Shown here piece by piece: positions 42,672 through 54,091 of a DNA stretch of 64,000 nt. Position numbers and translations under genes: made by a program. This DNA is from Immersiella caudata (Eukaryota; Ascomycota; Sordariomycetes; Sordariales; Lasiosphaeriaceae): contig JAULSU010000001.1 in NCBI GenBank assembly GCA_030512335.1, forward strand, positions 2,418,001 to 2,482,000, given 5' to 3'. Each line of letters starts with the position of its first letter. Position 1 is the stretch's first letter. Below the pieces are notes generated by a model. The model worked only from the letters and a program-made list of their open reading frames with translations. It was not told where the DNA came from and did not search any database.

Positions 42672-45600
42672 ATGTCACCACCAACCTACATCAAAGTCCC
42701 GACAAGGGAAAGTACAACCAAGAAGGGCTCTGTCGCACCGCAGACGGCGCACATAGCTACCACAACCCTCAAAGTCGAGGGGATGACGTGAGTTCCTGCG
42801 AAGGAGTGTGTTCCCATCCAGGTCGACCCGTCTAATCATATTGCAGCTGCGGCGCATGTACTTCCGCGGTTGAAGCTGGCTTCAAAGGCGTCGAAGGAGT
42901 CGGAAGTGTTTCCGTCAGCTTGGTTATGGAGCGCGCGGTAGTGATGCACGATCCTCAACAAATAACAGCCGATAAGATCAAGGAGATCATTGAGGACCGA
43001 GGATTCGACGCAGAGGTCCTCGCTACGGACTTGCCATCGCCCATGATCGCGCGCTCTTCATTAGATTTTGCCGGTGTCGACGACGGCCCTGCACTCTTCG
43101 TTACCACCATCGCAATCGAGGGCATGACCTGTGGCGCCTGCACCTCAGCGGTTGAGGGAGGGTTCAAAGACGTCTCAGGGGTAAAACACTTCAGCATATC
43201 GTTATTGGCAGAGCGGGCAGTTATCGAGCATGATCCGACGCTTTTGACTGCGGAGGCAATCTGCGAGATTATCGAGGATCGTGGGTTTGGGGCGACCTTG
43301 GTGGAGAGCAATGAGAAGGAGCCGGATCGCAACATGGCGGGTGGCAGCGCGAACTCGAGGCCTTCAAGCGCCACTACGACAGTTGCGATTGAGGGGATGA
43401 CGTGCGGCGCTTGCACCTCATCCGTCGAGGCTGGGTTCAAGGGTTTGGACGGTGTTCTTCGCTTCAACATCAGCTTGTTGGCAGAACGAGTAGTGATTAC
43501 CCACGACACTACAAAACTGACTCCGGAGAAGATTGTCGAGATCATCGAGGACAAAGGATTCGGTGCCGAGGTCATCTCGACAGTCCCCGATGTCGGCGAC
43601 ATTTCGCATGGCAACTCGACGGCGCAACTCAAGATCTACGGGGCCTTGGACGCCAACTCTGCCACGGCGCTTGAGGACAAGCTTAAGGCCCTTCCTGGTG
43701 TCCGCAGCGCGAATCTCTCCCTCTCAACCTCTCGGCTGACTGTCATCCACACACCGGGCATCGTCGGCCTTCGGGCTATCGTTGAGGTGATTGAGGCTGC
43801 GGGCTTCAACGCTCTGGTCGCTGACAACGACGATAATAATGCACAACTTGAATCACTCGCCAAGACTCGGGAAATCAACGAGTGGAAGCGGGCTTTCCAA
43901 ATATCGCTGGCTTTCGCGATTCCCGTCTTTCTCATCAGCATGGTTATTCCCATGTGCCTTCCGCCTATAGACCTCGAAAGGCTAGAGATTCTTCCCGGCT
44001 TGTTTGCTGGCGATATTGTCTGCATGGCTCTTACGATTCCCGTGCAGTTCGGCATCGGAAAGCGGTTCTACATCTCTGCGTGGAAGTCGCTCAAGCACGG
44101 CTCCCCTACCATGGACGTTTTGGTCGTTCTGGGCACGTCCTGCGCATTTTTCTTTAGCTGCGCTGCTATGCTTGTGTCTCTCCTGATGTCTCCCCATACC
44201 AAACCCAGCATTCTGTTTGATACCAGCACCATGCTGATCACTTTTGTCTCTCTCGGGCGTTTTCTGGAGAATCGCGCCAAGGGTCAGACATCAAAGGCCT
44301 TGTCGAGGCTGATGTCACTGGCACCATCCATGGCCACCATCTACGCCGACCCTCTGGCGGCCGAGAAGGCTGCTGAGCTGTGGGAGAATACGGAAATCTC
44401 GGGCGAGCCGAAAACACCACGAGATGGAAACGCCGCGGAGGAAAAGGTCATTCCCACTGAGCTCCTTCAAGTAGGCGATGTTGTCATTCTTCGGCCGGGT
44501 GACAAGATTCCAGCTGACGGGACGATGGTGAGGGGAGAGACTTACGTGGACGAGAGCATGGTTACGGGCGAGGCTATGCCGGTCCAGAAAACAAAGGGAA
44601 GCCTGCTAATCGCCGGCACCGTCAACGGTCATGGACGAGTAGACTTCCGGGTCACCCGGGCAGGCCGCGACACACAACTCAGCCAGATTGTCAAGCTTGT
44701 GCAGGATGCCCAAACGACGAGGGCGCCGATCCAGCGCCTTGCTGACACTCTGGCTGGGTATTTTGTTCCGATGATTCTGTTCTTGGGCGCCATGACCTTC
44801 TTGGTGTGGATGATTCTCAGCCACGTTCTGTCGAACCCTCCCAAAATCTTCCTGGAAGCGGCAAGCGGTGGAAAATTCATGGTGTGCCTTAAGCTGTGCA
44901 TCGCCGTGATTGTTTTCGCCTGCCCCTGTGCGCTCGGCCTCGCCACTCCCACTGCCGTGATGGTGGGGACGGGAGTCGGCGCAGAGAACGGCATCCTTGT
45001 CAAGGGCGGCGCAGCCCTGGAGACGACAACCAAGATTACCCAGGTGGTCCTTGACAAGACGGGCACCATTACATATGGTAAGATGAGCGTTGCCAAAGCC
45101 GACATCGTGGCGGCCTGGCATGCCAGTGAGCTGAAGCGCCGTATGTGGTGGACTATTGTCGGCCTTGCAGAGATGGGCAGCGAACACCCCGTCGGTAAGG
45201 CCGTGCTGAATGCCGCCAAAACCGAGCTGGGACTCGGGCCAGAGGGAACAATCCATGGGAGCGTTGGCGACTTCGCCGCCGCTGTTGGTAAGGGCATCAG
45301 CGCAGTTGTCGAGCCCGCGACATCGGAGAGGGCACGCCACAACGTCCTGATCGGCAACGTCAAGTTCCTGAGAGAGAACAAGGTCGATGTTCCGGAAGAG
45401 GCGGTCAGCGCCTCGGAGGAGATCAATGACGCTGCTGCAGCAGGCCGGTCGAGAACAGCATCGGCGACCAATGCCGGCACAACAAACATCTTTATCGCAG
45501 TTGACGGTAGCTATGCGGGGCATCTTTGCCTCTCCGATACCATCAAGGAGGGTGCCGCCGCCGCCATTGCTGTCCTCCACAGCATGGGCGTCAAGACTGC

Positions 45601-46270
45601 CATCGTCACTGGCGACCAGCGCAGTACGGCTGTTGCGGTTGCCAAGGCTGTTGGCATCGACATTGACGACGTGTTTGCAGGCGTCTCTCCTGACCAGAAG
45701 CAAGAGATTGTCCGCAAGCTGCAGGATGCCGGGGAGATCGTGGCCATGGTAGGCGACGGCATCAACGACTCGCCAGCCCTTGCAACCGCCGACGTTGGCA
45801 TTGCCATGAGTTCCGGCACTGACGTTGCTATGGAAGCCGCCGATGTGGTCCTGATGAGGCCAAACGACCTCATGGATATCCCCGCCGCTCTGCACCTCGC
45901 CCGCACCATCTTCCGCCGCATCAAGCTCAACCTCGGCTGGGCGTGTCTGTACAACGCCATCGGCCTTCCCTTCGCCATGGGTCTCTTCCTCCCATTCGGC
46001 TACCATATCCACCCCATGGGTGCCGGCGCCGCCATGGCACTCAGCAGCGTCAGCGTTGTGCTGAGCAGCCTGCTGCTCAAGTTCTGGAAGCGGCCTAAAT
46101 GGATGGACGCCGCCGCGTACGAGCACGGAAAGGGAATTAGGAAGCGCGGTCGTGGCTGGGGCATCGATGCCATCGTCGTCCGCGTTCAAGACGTCTTTAG
46201 CGGCAAGAGTAAAGGGGAGGCCGGATACGTGCCCCTCACAGACCTTGATAGGGCGGAGGCGTCGGTATGA
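42672..46270 (+). CDS. Copper-transporting P1B-type ATPase (Ccc2/ATP7-like)
   Basis: Two exons (42672-42787 and 42847-46270) with a 59-nt intron that interrupts the first GMTC motif, giving 1179 residues. Three N-terminal heavy-metal-binding domains each carry GMTCGACTS. A fourth HMA-like fold (AQLKIYGALDANSATALEDK) has lost CxxC. The core has VTGEAMP (actuator, about 613), the transmembrane CPC metal site in FACPCALGLATPTAVM (about 733-735), DKTGT with the phosphorylated Asp (about 775), SEHPVGKAV (nucleotide binding) and GDGINDSPALA (about 1008). It should pump Cu(I) into the Golgi to load multicopper oxidases such as the Fet3 iron oxidase and laccases. The intron position across HMA1 means the ORF alone would lose the first copper site. 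Confidence 0.95.
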
Positions 46271-47303
46271 GCATTTGAGGAAGAAAGAGAGAAAAGAAAA
46301 AAACAGAAGAAGCATCTCTGCAGCGGCATCGGCGTTTGGGATATTTGGTTTGCGGTGTCTGGCGATGGGCGTTTCGAAAGCAGCAGCAGCAGCAACTACC
46401 AGTGCTACAGCAGAATCTTGGATACGAGCGTACGCACATTCTTTCTTTTTGTCTTTCTGTTGTATATATTGGAAGGATATCGTCATGTGGAGCATCGCAT
46501 CGTGTCGTCAGGGGGCGTCGCAGATCGGGAAGTTTACTACGGCTTTCAGATGCTTGTGACGGTGGCGTGGTCGGCGGTTGCAGGATGGCGAAGTGGAGGA
46601 TGTTTGTCAGTTTTAGGCAGAAGCGGCATTGCTGAATCAAATAAAGAATCCTTTTGTTAACATAAGCAAGTCCCTTTCTCCGCCAACTACTTGCTTCGCT
46701 GTATTTGTAGTTGTTTCAGTGATGCTGGCGTTGGCGTTCGCGTTACGCTTCGAGAGCAAGTATTCTCGGTTAGAATACTCGGCAATGGCCAGGTGCTTCG
46801 GCGTGGGATGCGAAGGTTGTTTGTCGAACGTGGTAAAGGAAAAGAGATGGAGTCATCAATGGCGTTCATACTCACGCATCACAGCGGAGTTCGACCCATC
46901 AAAACTGGACACGACGGTGCTTCGAGGATCAGCACTACCGGACTGCCGGGGTGGGACAACAAGACTTTAAGAGTTTTGGAGTGCCCCATCCGGGAACTCA
47001 GGACGACGCTTACCTGCGGCTTATGGCTACAGCCTTCATCAATAGCTGGCATATTTGATCAAGACCACATTCCAGCGAGGGAGCGTGCATTGTCCCTCAG
47101 GGGAGAGCAGTATGACACTCGAAGGGACAGGCATGGCGGCCAAAATGTGATGCAATTATGTAGTCCCTTCCCTTCTCAGGGCGGCTGATATTTCTTGCAC
47201 TCCCTTCCAGCGATCCAATTTCGCGGACAAGTCTCACAGATAACCCAAAACCCAACGCCAGTGCTATGCGGTACAAGGTGACAGCTTCCCACCCCTGATG
47301 TAA
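46271..47303. other. Convergent 3' region
   Basis: About 1 kb between the copper ATPase and the DUF155 gene. A 165-codon frame (46691-47188, plus) has no family resemblance and is not called. Confidence 0.5.
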
Positions 47304-49295
47304 TCAAACTCCCGCAAATGTCTTTCCAATAACATCGCTCCCGCAGACTGCAGCGCGCTGCTGTTCGCTTAGGGCAGCACTCCATAGCCTCAAGTTTTCC
47401 AGTGTGATGTTGCCAGTTGATCCAAGCTGCTGTATCAAGCTTCTCAGCTCGAGGTGCTCGCCATCGCCACTACCGATTACATTCCCGTGTTTGCCCCCGT
47501 GGGTACCCGGGTTCTCTCCTAGACCCTTTTGCCTCGACAGGATGCCAAACCGTAATCCGACCTCTGTGACGGTGACGATGATGCTAATGACGATGAGGAT
47601 GATGATGATCCAGGTGATGTAACTCATCTTCGCATCGGCAGTATTGTCAGACAAGATTTCTGCCAAGTCTAAGAACACCCGGCAGCGCTCATTCAACACC
47701 TTGATGCGTGGGTCAATCTCGAGATACTCCCTAATTGCCACGTACAACGGATGTAAAGTGGGCTCTGAATCCCAGAAGAAGTTTGGAACATCGAGTATGT
47801 TAGACGCTAGAGAAAATGGTTAGCAGGTGTTGTACTGCGGAAGTGAAGAATAGACGTACAGAGGTTGATATCCACGCGGCTCTTGAACAATCGACCCAAT
47901 ATCTTGACAACCTCTGTCCTTGTCATGTTGAGCTCGCCAGTCAGGGCGAGCCTCTTCGGAACGTGCTGAGCATCCTCCATAGTCTCCGACATACGCTCCT
48001 CGAAGAAGCATAATTTAGTGCTCTGAGCAATCGCATGGCTGATGGTGAGCTTGACCATGTGATCGGATCTAGGGAGCAAGGTAATCATGTCGTTGAAGAC
48101 ACGGGGCCGCTTGACGTCCGGGCTGTACTCAAAATGGAACTCCTCCGTCTCAAAATCCATCTCATCAAGAGGTCTTGTGGTGAGTGAAATTCCGGCTTCA
48201 CTTTCGGCGAAGGCCAGATCGCCGAGGATATCCCTCTCCTGATTCTCGGTGAAGTTCCAAAACACTACCACTCCATACGAGAAGACGAACATCTCGGCAA
48301 AGTTCTTCGCATCTGGGACCAGGCGGTTGATAGGATTGATCGTTACGTCTCCGTCACGAACACGCTCAGGCACATGGCCTGTTGCCTCGGAGTCGCTATG
48401 CGCTCGATGCAGAATGTTGCGACTGTCGAAGTTTGCGTCCTGGTTCTGCATCCCACCGTAGGAGTAGTCGTCCCAGAATCCCTCGTGTTCGTCTCTGCGT
48501 TCGCTACGCTCAATCTCAAGATCCAGTACCGTTTTCCCTGTACCGGGCGTCTTTAGAATAGGTCGACTCCTTACCCGGTATCCATCGGTTCCAGGCAATA
48601 GCGGTAGGTGATAGACTGCGTATAGGCAGTCATCGTATAGTTTTGCCTTGGCCTCATGATTTGTCCTCAGGAACTCCATGGTAGCCTTCATCTTGAAGGC
48701 TTGAGCGGTGCAGTACGCCGTGAGACGTGCCACCTTCTCACCGCGTTGCACCTTTGGCAAACGCTCAGCGAAACTCTTTCCACGAACCCCGCCTCTTTTC
48801 CTCAGGACATCCAATTCCTCGTCTTTCAGCGGCCCAATCTCTTCACCCCTATCTCGCAAAATGGACGCCTGGCGCGCCAGCTCCTCGTCACTAACGTCAT
48901 CGTCCGCCCCATCGCCGTCCACGGTTTCCGGAATGAGGACCAACTTCTCACTGACTTTGGTCGTACGCGAAGGGACGATCTGCTGGCCGGAACGGGTAGA
49001 TGCCAGGATAGGTAGACCGCCTCCCTGGCTGGCACGCCGAGCCATGGCAGCGCGCGTAGGTCGCGGACCCGGCTGGACTCTTGGCTGACCAGACGGGATC
49101 TCACTAGAGTACTGAAGAACATTATCGACCGATATGAAACGAGTGTTTGGTTGGCGGCCTATCCCGCTCGACGCGCTGGGGCGTTGCGGAGGCCGGTCGC
49201 GAGAGTCGGTGACCTGTCAATTGCTGTCAGCCTAGGACCGACAAATCAGTCGGAATACTGACCAACACCGAAGGACCCCTTTTTGAGGACGCCAT
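47304..49295 (-). CDS. DUF155 family protein (Rmd1/Rmd8/Sif-like)
   Basis: Three exons: 49295-49263, 49213-47860, 47806-47304, giving 629 residues. The short first exon encodes MASSKRGPSVL and joins to VTDSRDRPPQRPS. The DUF155 (PF02582) region begins around VARLTAYCTAQAFKMKATMEFL, continues with FVFSYGVVVFWNFTENQERDIL, then FEYSPDVKRPRVFNDMITL and LTISHAIAQSTKLCFFEERM, and ends with LNMTRTEVVKILGRLFKSRVDINL joined to SSNILDVPNFFWDSEPTLHPLY. One C-terminal membrane anchor (SYITWIIIILIVISIIVTVTE) precedes a Gly-rich tail. The family includes yeast Rmd1/Rmd8 and mammalian mitochondrial RMND1. This longer form with the C-terminal anchor is closer to the cytosolic/vacuolar-membrane type. The biochemical role is unsettled. 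Confidence 0.9.
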
Positions 49296-49977
49296 GTTGA
49301 GAATCCAAACGCCTGGATGACTTTCTCCCGAATGCTCGATGTCTCAGGTCGGATTATCGATTGCCAACGAGGCTGTTCATGCTGCGACGGCGTCGAAATG
49401 CCACGGTCTCGATTGATGACGATGATCCAATTCGTATGGACCAGTCCATGTATTACAGGACGTATGCGCCCCTGCAAACCCGTTTATCTATGAATGGAGT
49501 GCAGATGCGCATCACTGATCAATTGGTTCGAAGTCTCAGTTGATGCAGAAAACCGTTGGGACCAGAAACTCTGGAGAACGCTAAGCGACGTCATTCTTGG
49601 GCCTGTGACAGCACCCCGCAATTGTGCAGCCAATCATTCAAACTAATGGCCAATCGACTGATGGACCATCTCCATGATTGACAGGCACAGTATGTGTGGT
49701 AATATCTATAGAGCTCACGTGTGTGTCCTTGATATTCGACAGTTCTTAGGCAACTTGGGAATAGAATCATGTCTGTATCGTTTCTCCTGTCACTGGACTC
49801 CTTTCCACTAGCTCAGCACCACGCAAAGGACACATCATCTCAACATTGACAATGATATTACTGCGCTCGCCATAAACAACAGAACGCCGGATATAATTCG
49901 CCTCAAAAGCCATCAACTGTCGCCCATCGGGCCCTCAACTACCCTTTCCTCACTTCCTCATTCGACCCGACTAGACT
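49296..49977. other. Intergenic region upstream of the DUF155 gene
   Basis: About 0.7 kb. DUF155 promoter and 3' end of the zinc-ribbon gene. Nothing else seen. Confidence 0.5.
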
Positions 49978-50376
49978 CTAACCGTACCGCATCGGCGCGT
50001 TCTGTCCTGGCGGTGCTCCATACCCTTGCGGCGGCCCTTGCTGCAGAGGCATCCCTCCTCCTCCGCCTCCGCCTCCGCCTTTCATTGCAACAACATCCGG
50101 TCGATGCTCAAGCGGTTGCTGAAAGTTGCAAATGTGGCACGATACATCGGTATACCCCTTGATAGATAGCGGGACCACAGGCTGTGGCCAAGTTAGCTTC
50201 AACTATGAATGACCTGGCGCGCTGCGACTTACAATGAAGCAGAAGGTGAACCATGGATTTTGCTTGATCACATGGCCGCTATAGTTTCCGCAGTTGTAAC
50301 ATCTGCAGACGATGCCCTCGTACCCCTCCACCTCCTTGCGGAAGGTGTGCTCTCCGCAAGTAAATACGATGCACAT
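49978..50376 (-). CDS. Small zinc-ribbon protein (zinc_ribbon_15-like)
   Basis: Two exons (50376-50233 and 50181-49978) with a 50-nt intron, giving 115 residues. Exon 1 reads MCIVFTCGEHTFRKEVEGYE then CRCYNCGNYSGHVIKQNPWFTFCFI. Exon 2 starts PVVPLSIKGYTDVSCHICNF. Cys7, Cys24, Cys29 and the pair Cys63/Cys66 can form a zinc ribbon, and WFTFCFIPVVPLS is the characteristic hydrophobic block of this family, which may touch a membrane. The tail is a run of nine Gly followed by Pro/Gln/Gly repeats, coded by GGN/GGA repeats that may vary in length. Function unknown, though widespread in fungi. Confidence 0.82.
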
Positions 50377-51403
50377 GGTGGAGCGCGCCTACGTTGACCG
50401 ATGCTTTGTCGAGAAATAAGTGATAGTGTGCGCGTCAGGTTCGGCGGGATTCGGTTCGTCAATAAAATGAGATGTGGCGTATGACTAGGTGACCAGGATT
50501 AATAAGAGTCGGTGTATGTAAATGAGAAGTGATAAATGAGAGTTAGGTGTAGGTGCCACACCCTCTCGCATGTAGGTAGTTCGGGTTTGGAGTGTGCGTG
50601 GGAGGCAAAGTGATGTTGAAAGTCCTCCGCTCCACTGGAATGACGGCGGGTGGCTTGCTTTATCAGTGCTGCAGTTGGGGTGACATTTGCGCGGCCTCGG
50701 GCTGTGCATGAGAGCGGGAATCTCCGCCAAGAGCCAAGGAACTGTAGTGGGGAACACGTCGATCTTGGCGTCTCTCGAATGTCCGTGAACATCCAGTTGG
50801 CATCCAGCATTCGTGATATCAATCGAGGACGAGGTCGTGGTTCCAGTATTTCACCACGTGAGTGATGGGATAGAATCCGCATTAAACCAAGAAAGGGTTC
50901 ATCGGACTGTCTGCGGGTATCGCGAACGTTGTGATCTTTCCACCCCTCCTTTCGAGGATCCAATAGTGTTCAAGACGGCCGTCTTTCTATGTTCAGCAGC
51001 AAGTAACGCCCACAGATTTTGAGAATGCCTTGACATTACCAGAGCACTCTTCTACCCGACTGTTTCCTGAGTTTGTGACACGAATCTATCCTCCATTCTA
51101 GCGGCCGTTGAAAATCCCCTTAGGCTGCGGACCCCTGATCACCTATAGCGCGTATCGCGATTGCCCCACCAGCCAGCAACAACCAAAAAACTTTCTTTCG
51201 AGCTCAACATCAAAAAAAGCCAAAATATCCAATTCAAGAACCAACCGCTGTTCCTGCACCGAATCCTCGTTGCAACACTCATAAATGCGTTTATCCCGCA
51301 CATGCAACCGTTTATCGACACCGAAATAGTTCCAAACCGGTCGCTCATGGCCTCCTAATACTCCACAGCCAAATCGCAACCCATCCTCCACAACCGTGTC
51401 ACG
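50377..51403. other. Divergent intergenic region between zinc-ribbon and Rpp1-like genes
   Basis: About 1 kb. No coding or RNA signal recognised. The Rpp1-proximal 200 bases are A/C-rich, as in fungal leaders. Confidence 0.5.
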
Positions 51404-52393
51404 ATGCTCTACGACCTCAACATCCCGTGGTCTCCGACCACCGCCCCCTCCGATCTCGAGCGCACCCTCCGCTTCGCCAAAAACTTGGGCTACGACGTCG
51501 TCGCCCTCAACCACACCGTCTCCACCCCCATCCCCGGCACCCCGGCACCTATAGTCAACCCCCTCCCCCTCCTCAACCCCCCGAAATCAACAATAACAAC
51601 GACCTCCCCTTCGACTCCCTCCCTCCCCACAACCCTCCGCCGCGTAACGCTCACCATAACCGACCCCTCCACCACCAACTACCGCCTCCCCGACTACACT
51701 CGCGCCTACGACCTCCTCGCGCTACGCCCTACTACCGAAAAAGCCTTCACCTGGGCATGCGGTTCAACAACCGAACCCCCGGCGCTCATCTCCCTCGACT
51801 TCACTTCCTTCCTCAACTTCCATATCCACCACCGCACCGCCATGACGGCCGTGAACCGCGGCACGCGCTTCGAGATATGTTACGCGCAGGCGCTTGCACC
51901 GAGCGTGGACGCGCGGCAGAGGGCAACGTTCATAGGAAATGTGCTAAGTTTATTGAGGGCAACGAAAGGGAGAGGAATTGTGGTTAGTAGTGAGGCACGG
52001 GGGAGCCTGGAACTGAGAGGACCGGCGGATGTGGTTAATTTATTGGCGGTTTGGGGGCTGGGACCCGAGAAGGGGCAAGAAGCCATGGGAAGTGGAGCCA
52101 GGGCGGTGGTTGTGAATGAGGGTGTGAAGAGGAGGGGATTCAGGGGGGTTGTGGATGTTGTGAGGCCTGCGGGGGAAGGAGAGGAGGCGAAGAGGGAGCG
52201 GAGAGAGGAAGCTGAGAGGGCGAAGCAGGAGGGGAAGGAGAAGGGGAAGAAGCAGAAGGGGGGTAATCAGGGTCTGAAGAGGAAGGGAGAAGAGGGTGGT
52301 GGAAGTGGGAGTGGAGGCGGAGGCGGGACGATGAGCAAGAGGCAGGCGAAGAAGATGAAGAAGGAGGCATCGCAGGCTGTTGGAGGGGCGTGA
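51404..52393 (+). CDS. RNase P/MRP protein subunit Rpp1 (human RPP30 homologue)
   Basis: Single exon, 329 residues. The N-terminus MLYDLNIPWSPTTAPSDLER and LGYDVVALNHTVS are the start of the TIM-barrel-like RNase P p30 fold. The core continues with LRRVTLTITDP, YDLLALRPTTEKAF, ISLDFTSFLNFHIHHRTAMTAVNRGTRFEICYAQAL and GIVVSSEARGSLELRGPADVVNLLAVWGL. A long Lys/Glu/Gly-rich basic tail (KGKKQKGGNQGLKRKGEE, then MSKRQAKKMKKEA) follows. It is a shared subunit of nuclear RNase P (tRNA 5' maturation) and RNase MRP (rRNA processing). The ATG at 51404 directly precedes the conserved block. Confidence 0.92.
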   Translation: MLYDLNIPWSPTTAPSDLERTLRFAKNLGYDVVALNHTVSTPIPGTPAPIVNPLPLLNPPKSTITTTSPSTPSLPTTLRRVTLTITDPSTTNYRLPDYTRAYDLLALRPTTEKAFTWACGSTTEPPALISLDFTSFLNFHIHHRTAMTAVNRGTRFEICYAQALAPSVDARQRATFIGNVLSLLRATKGRGIVVSSEARGSLELRGPADVVNLLAVWGLGPEKGQEAMGSGARAVVVNEGVKRRGFRGVVDVVRPAGEGEEAKRERREEAERAKQEGKEKGKKQKGGNQGLKRKGEEGGGSGSGGGGGTMSKRQAKKMKKEASQAVGGA

Positions 52394-52895
52394 TGCCCGT
52401 ACGGCTGTAAGATATGGCAGTCTTTTTGGACGTCTGTTCAGGCATTTGAATCGGTCGGCTGGCGTTCGTTTGATACCCCCCAAATATCGAGCACGGGAAT
52501 AGATGTAAGATTCGGAGCGGCACATATCGACTATCCCTGTTGAAGGTCATCGGGTCACAATTTTAACTCCAAAACGAGCGAGTGAGCTGTCTACATATAT
52601 ACAAGCTCTATCCCAAGACGAAAGAAAATAATTCCCCAATCCTCCCCATAAGATTCCCAAACAAGAGCAAAAACACATCCCTGCACTGACGGATAGGTAT
52701 GTTCTCGTCTCTTAGCAGTCCGAAACAGCATTCGCATTTTTGTCGACCATCTTCAAACAATAAAGAAGCTGGTGGGTCAGGTATATATTATACACATTGG
52801 GTAAAGCATCTCCTCATGTGCCCATTTGTGTTAATCGGTAGTCTTTTGCACCTCCAGAACGCAACAAAAGAATCATCATTGTCATTCCCCGTCTG
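52394..52895. other. Convergent 3' region
   Basis: About 0.5 kb, AT-rich, between the Rpp1-like and secreted-repeat-protein genes. Contains poly(A)-type tracts only. Confidence 0.5.
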
Positions 52896-54091
52896 TTAGA
52901 TGGGCACCGCAGCAGCAGTCGCCTGCACCAAGTTACCGAGGTTGAGTTGGCTGTTGAGCGACACGTTTGAGAGGTCAATGTTGACCAGCTGGGCGCCAGC
53001 GGCAACATCGGGCGCAACGGTGACCGAGGGGTCATTCACAGCTTGAGCGGGCGAGCCTGGCGCAGCGCCGTTGAGAGGGACGGTGCCCACTTCGCCGCCA
53101 AAAGCACCGTCAGGGCCGGCATTAGGGGCGGCACCTCCGACAACACCGCCGGGGATCTGAACGTTGCCGAGATCAACCGTGCTCTGGAGAGGAGCAGCGG
53201 GGGCAGCGACGGACGGCAGAGGTGCGAGCGCCGGGGCAGACGGGAGCGCAGCGCTCGAACTGGCACTCGGGAGGGCCGCGAGAGAAGAGCTCGGGAGAGC
53301 TGCGGCAGTAGAAGAGGCAGCGCCAGGAAGAGGCGCGAGCGAGGAAGCGCCGGCGCCGGCTCCAGGGAGAGGGGCGAGAGAAGAGGCAGCCCCAGGTAGA
53401 GGAGCGAGCGAAGAACCAGCTGCAGGCGCGCCAGCTGAAGGAAGAGGAGCGAGGTCTATGCCACGTCAGTATCTCGTGTATTACTCTGTTCACGCACAAC
53501 AGAAAGCTTACCACTTGCGGCCGGGTTCTGAACCACGGGAGCTCCAACTGACGGGGCAACAGCGGAAGCTGCAGGCGGAGGGGTCGCTACGGCGCCGTTT
53601 CCAGTCGTCTTGCGAGCAGACTCGGGAATGTCGACAATAACAACGCCAATACCGCCGGTGGGGGTATCCTGAGTCCCTGGTTGAGCAGCTCCCGGCGCAG
53701 CACCAACAGCACCTGCGTTCGGGACGCTCACTGACGAGGCAGAAGCCCCGTTCGCAGCACCGTTAGCCAGTCCGGGGCTTGGGCACGCCGTAATGGTGAC
53801 TGTCGACGCTGCCGCCGTCACGGTGACGGTGTTGTTGACCTCAGCTCCACCACCCGCAGCGCCCACCGTTACCGTCTGGAGAACGGTAACCGTCTCTGGT
53901 GCGGCCTGCCTTTTCTCAACATCACCGTCGGCTCTCGCCCCAAGGATCCGCCCTAGGATCGCATCTCGTCGGTGGGCAGCAGCCTTTCCTGCATGTCAGC
54001 CGCGGTCCTGCCCCCATTCACACTATCATCTTACCTGCACGAGCGACAGAGAGCTCAAGAGAAGCACGACACCGCTAGCATTGGGCCTCAT
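52896..54091 (-). CDS. Secreted repeat protein (SLAPLPGA repeats), orphan
   Basis: Proposed exons 54091-54035, 53983-53512, 53455-52896, giving 362 residues. The N-terminus MRPNASGVVLLLSSLSLVQ is a signal peptide. A dibasic VEKRQAAP site in the following segment looks like a Kex2 cleavage. The mature part has Thr/Val strands (ETVTVLQTVTV, NNTVTVTAAASTVTITACPS) common in fungal cell-wall proteins, then at least six copies of an eight-residue unit (DLAPLPSA, SLAPLPGA three times, SLAALPSA, ALAPLPSV). A C-terminal LVNIDLSNVSLNSQLNLGNLV block resembles amphipathic sheet or pentapeptide-like motifs. No GPI signal is obvious. The first junction is uncertain: the canonical GCAG acceptor shifts the frame, so I used GAAAG five bases later. 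Probably wall-associated. Function unknown. Confidence 0.7.

Noticed and set aside
42920..42930. Start of the copper ATPase at the long ORF itself
   Set aside because: Would lose the first GMTCGAC domain. An upstream exon at 42672-42787 restores it in frame.
44606..46495. 629-codon open frame antisense to the copper ATPase
   Set aside because: It mirrors the strong third-position GC bias of the highly conserved sense gene. The translation has no family features and is His/Asp/Gly-rich as expected from antisense.
46691..47188. 165-codon frame in the convergent 3' region
   Set aside because: No similarity recognised, poor start context, and overlaps probable 3' ends.
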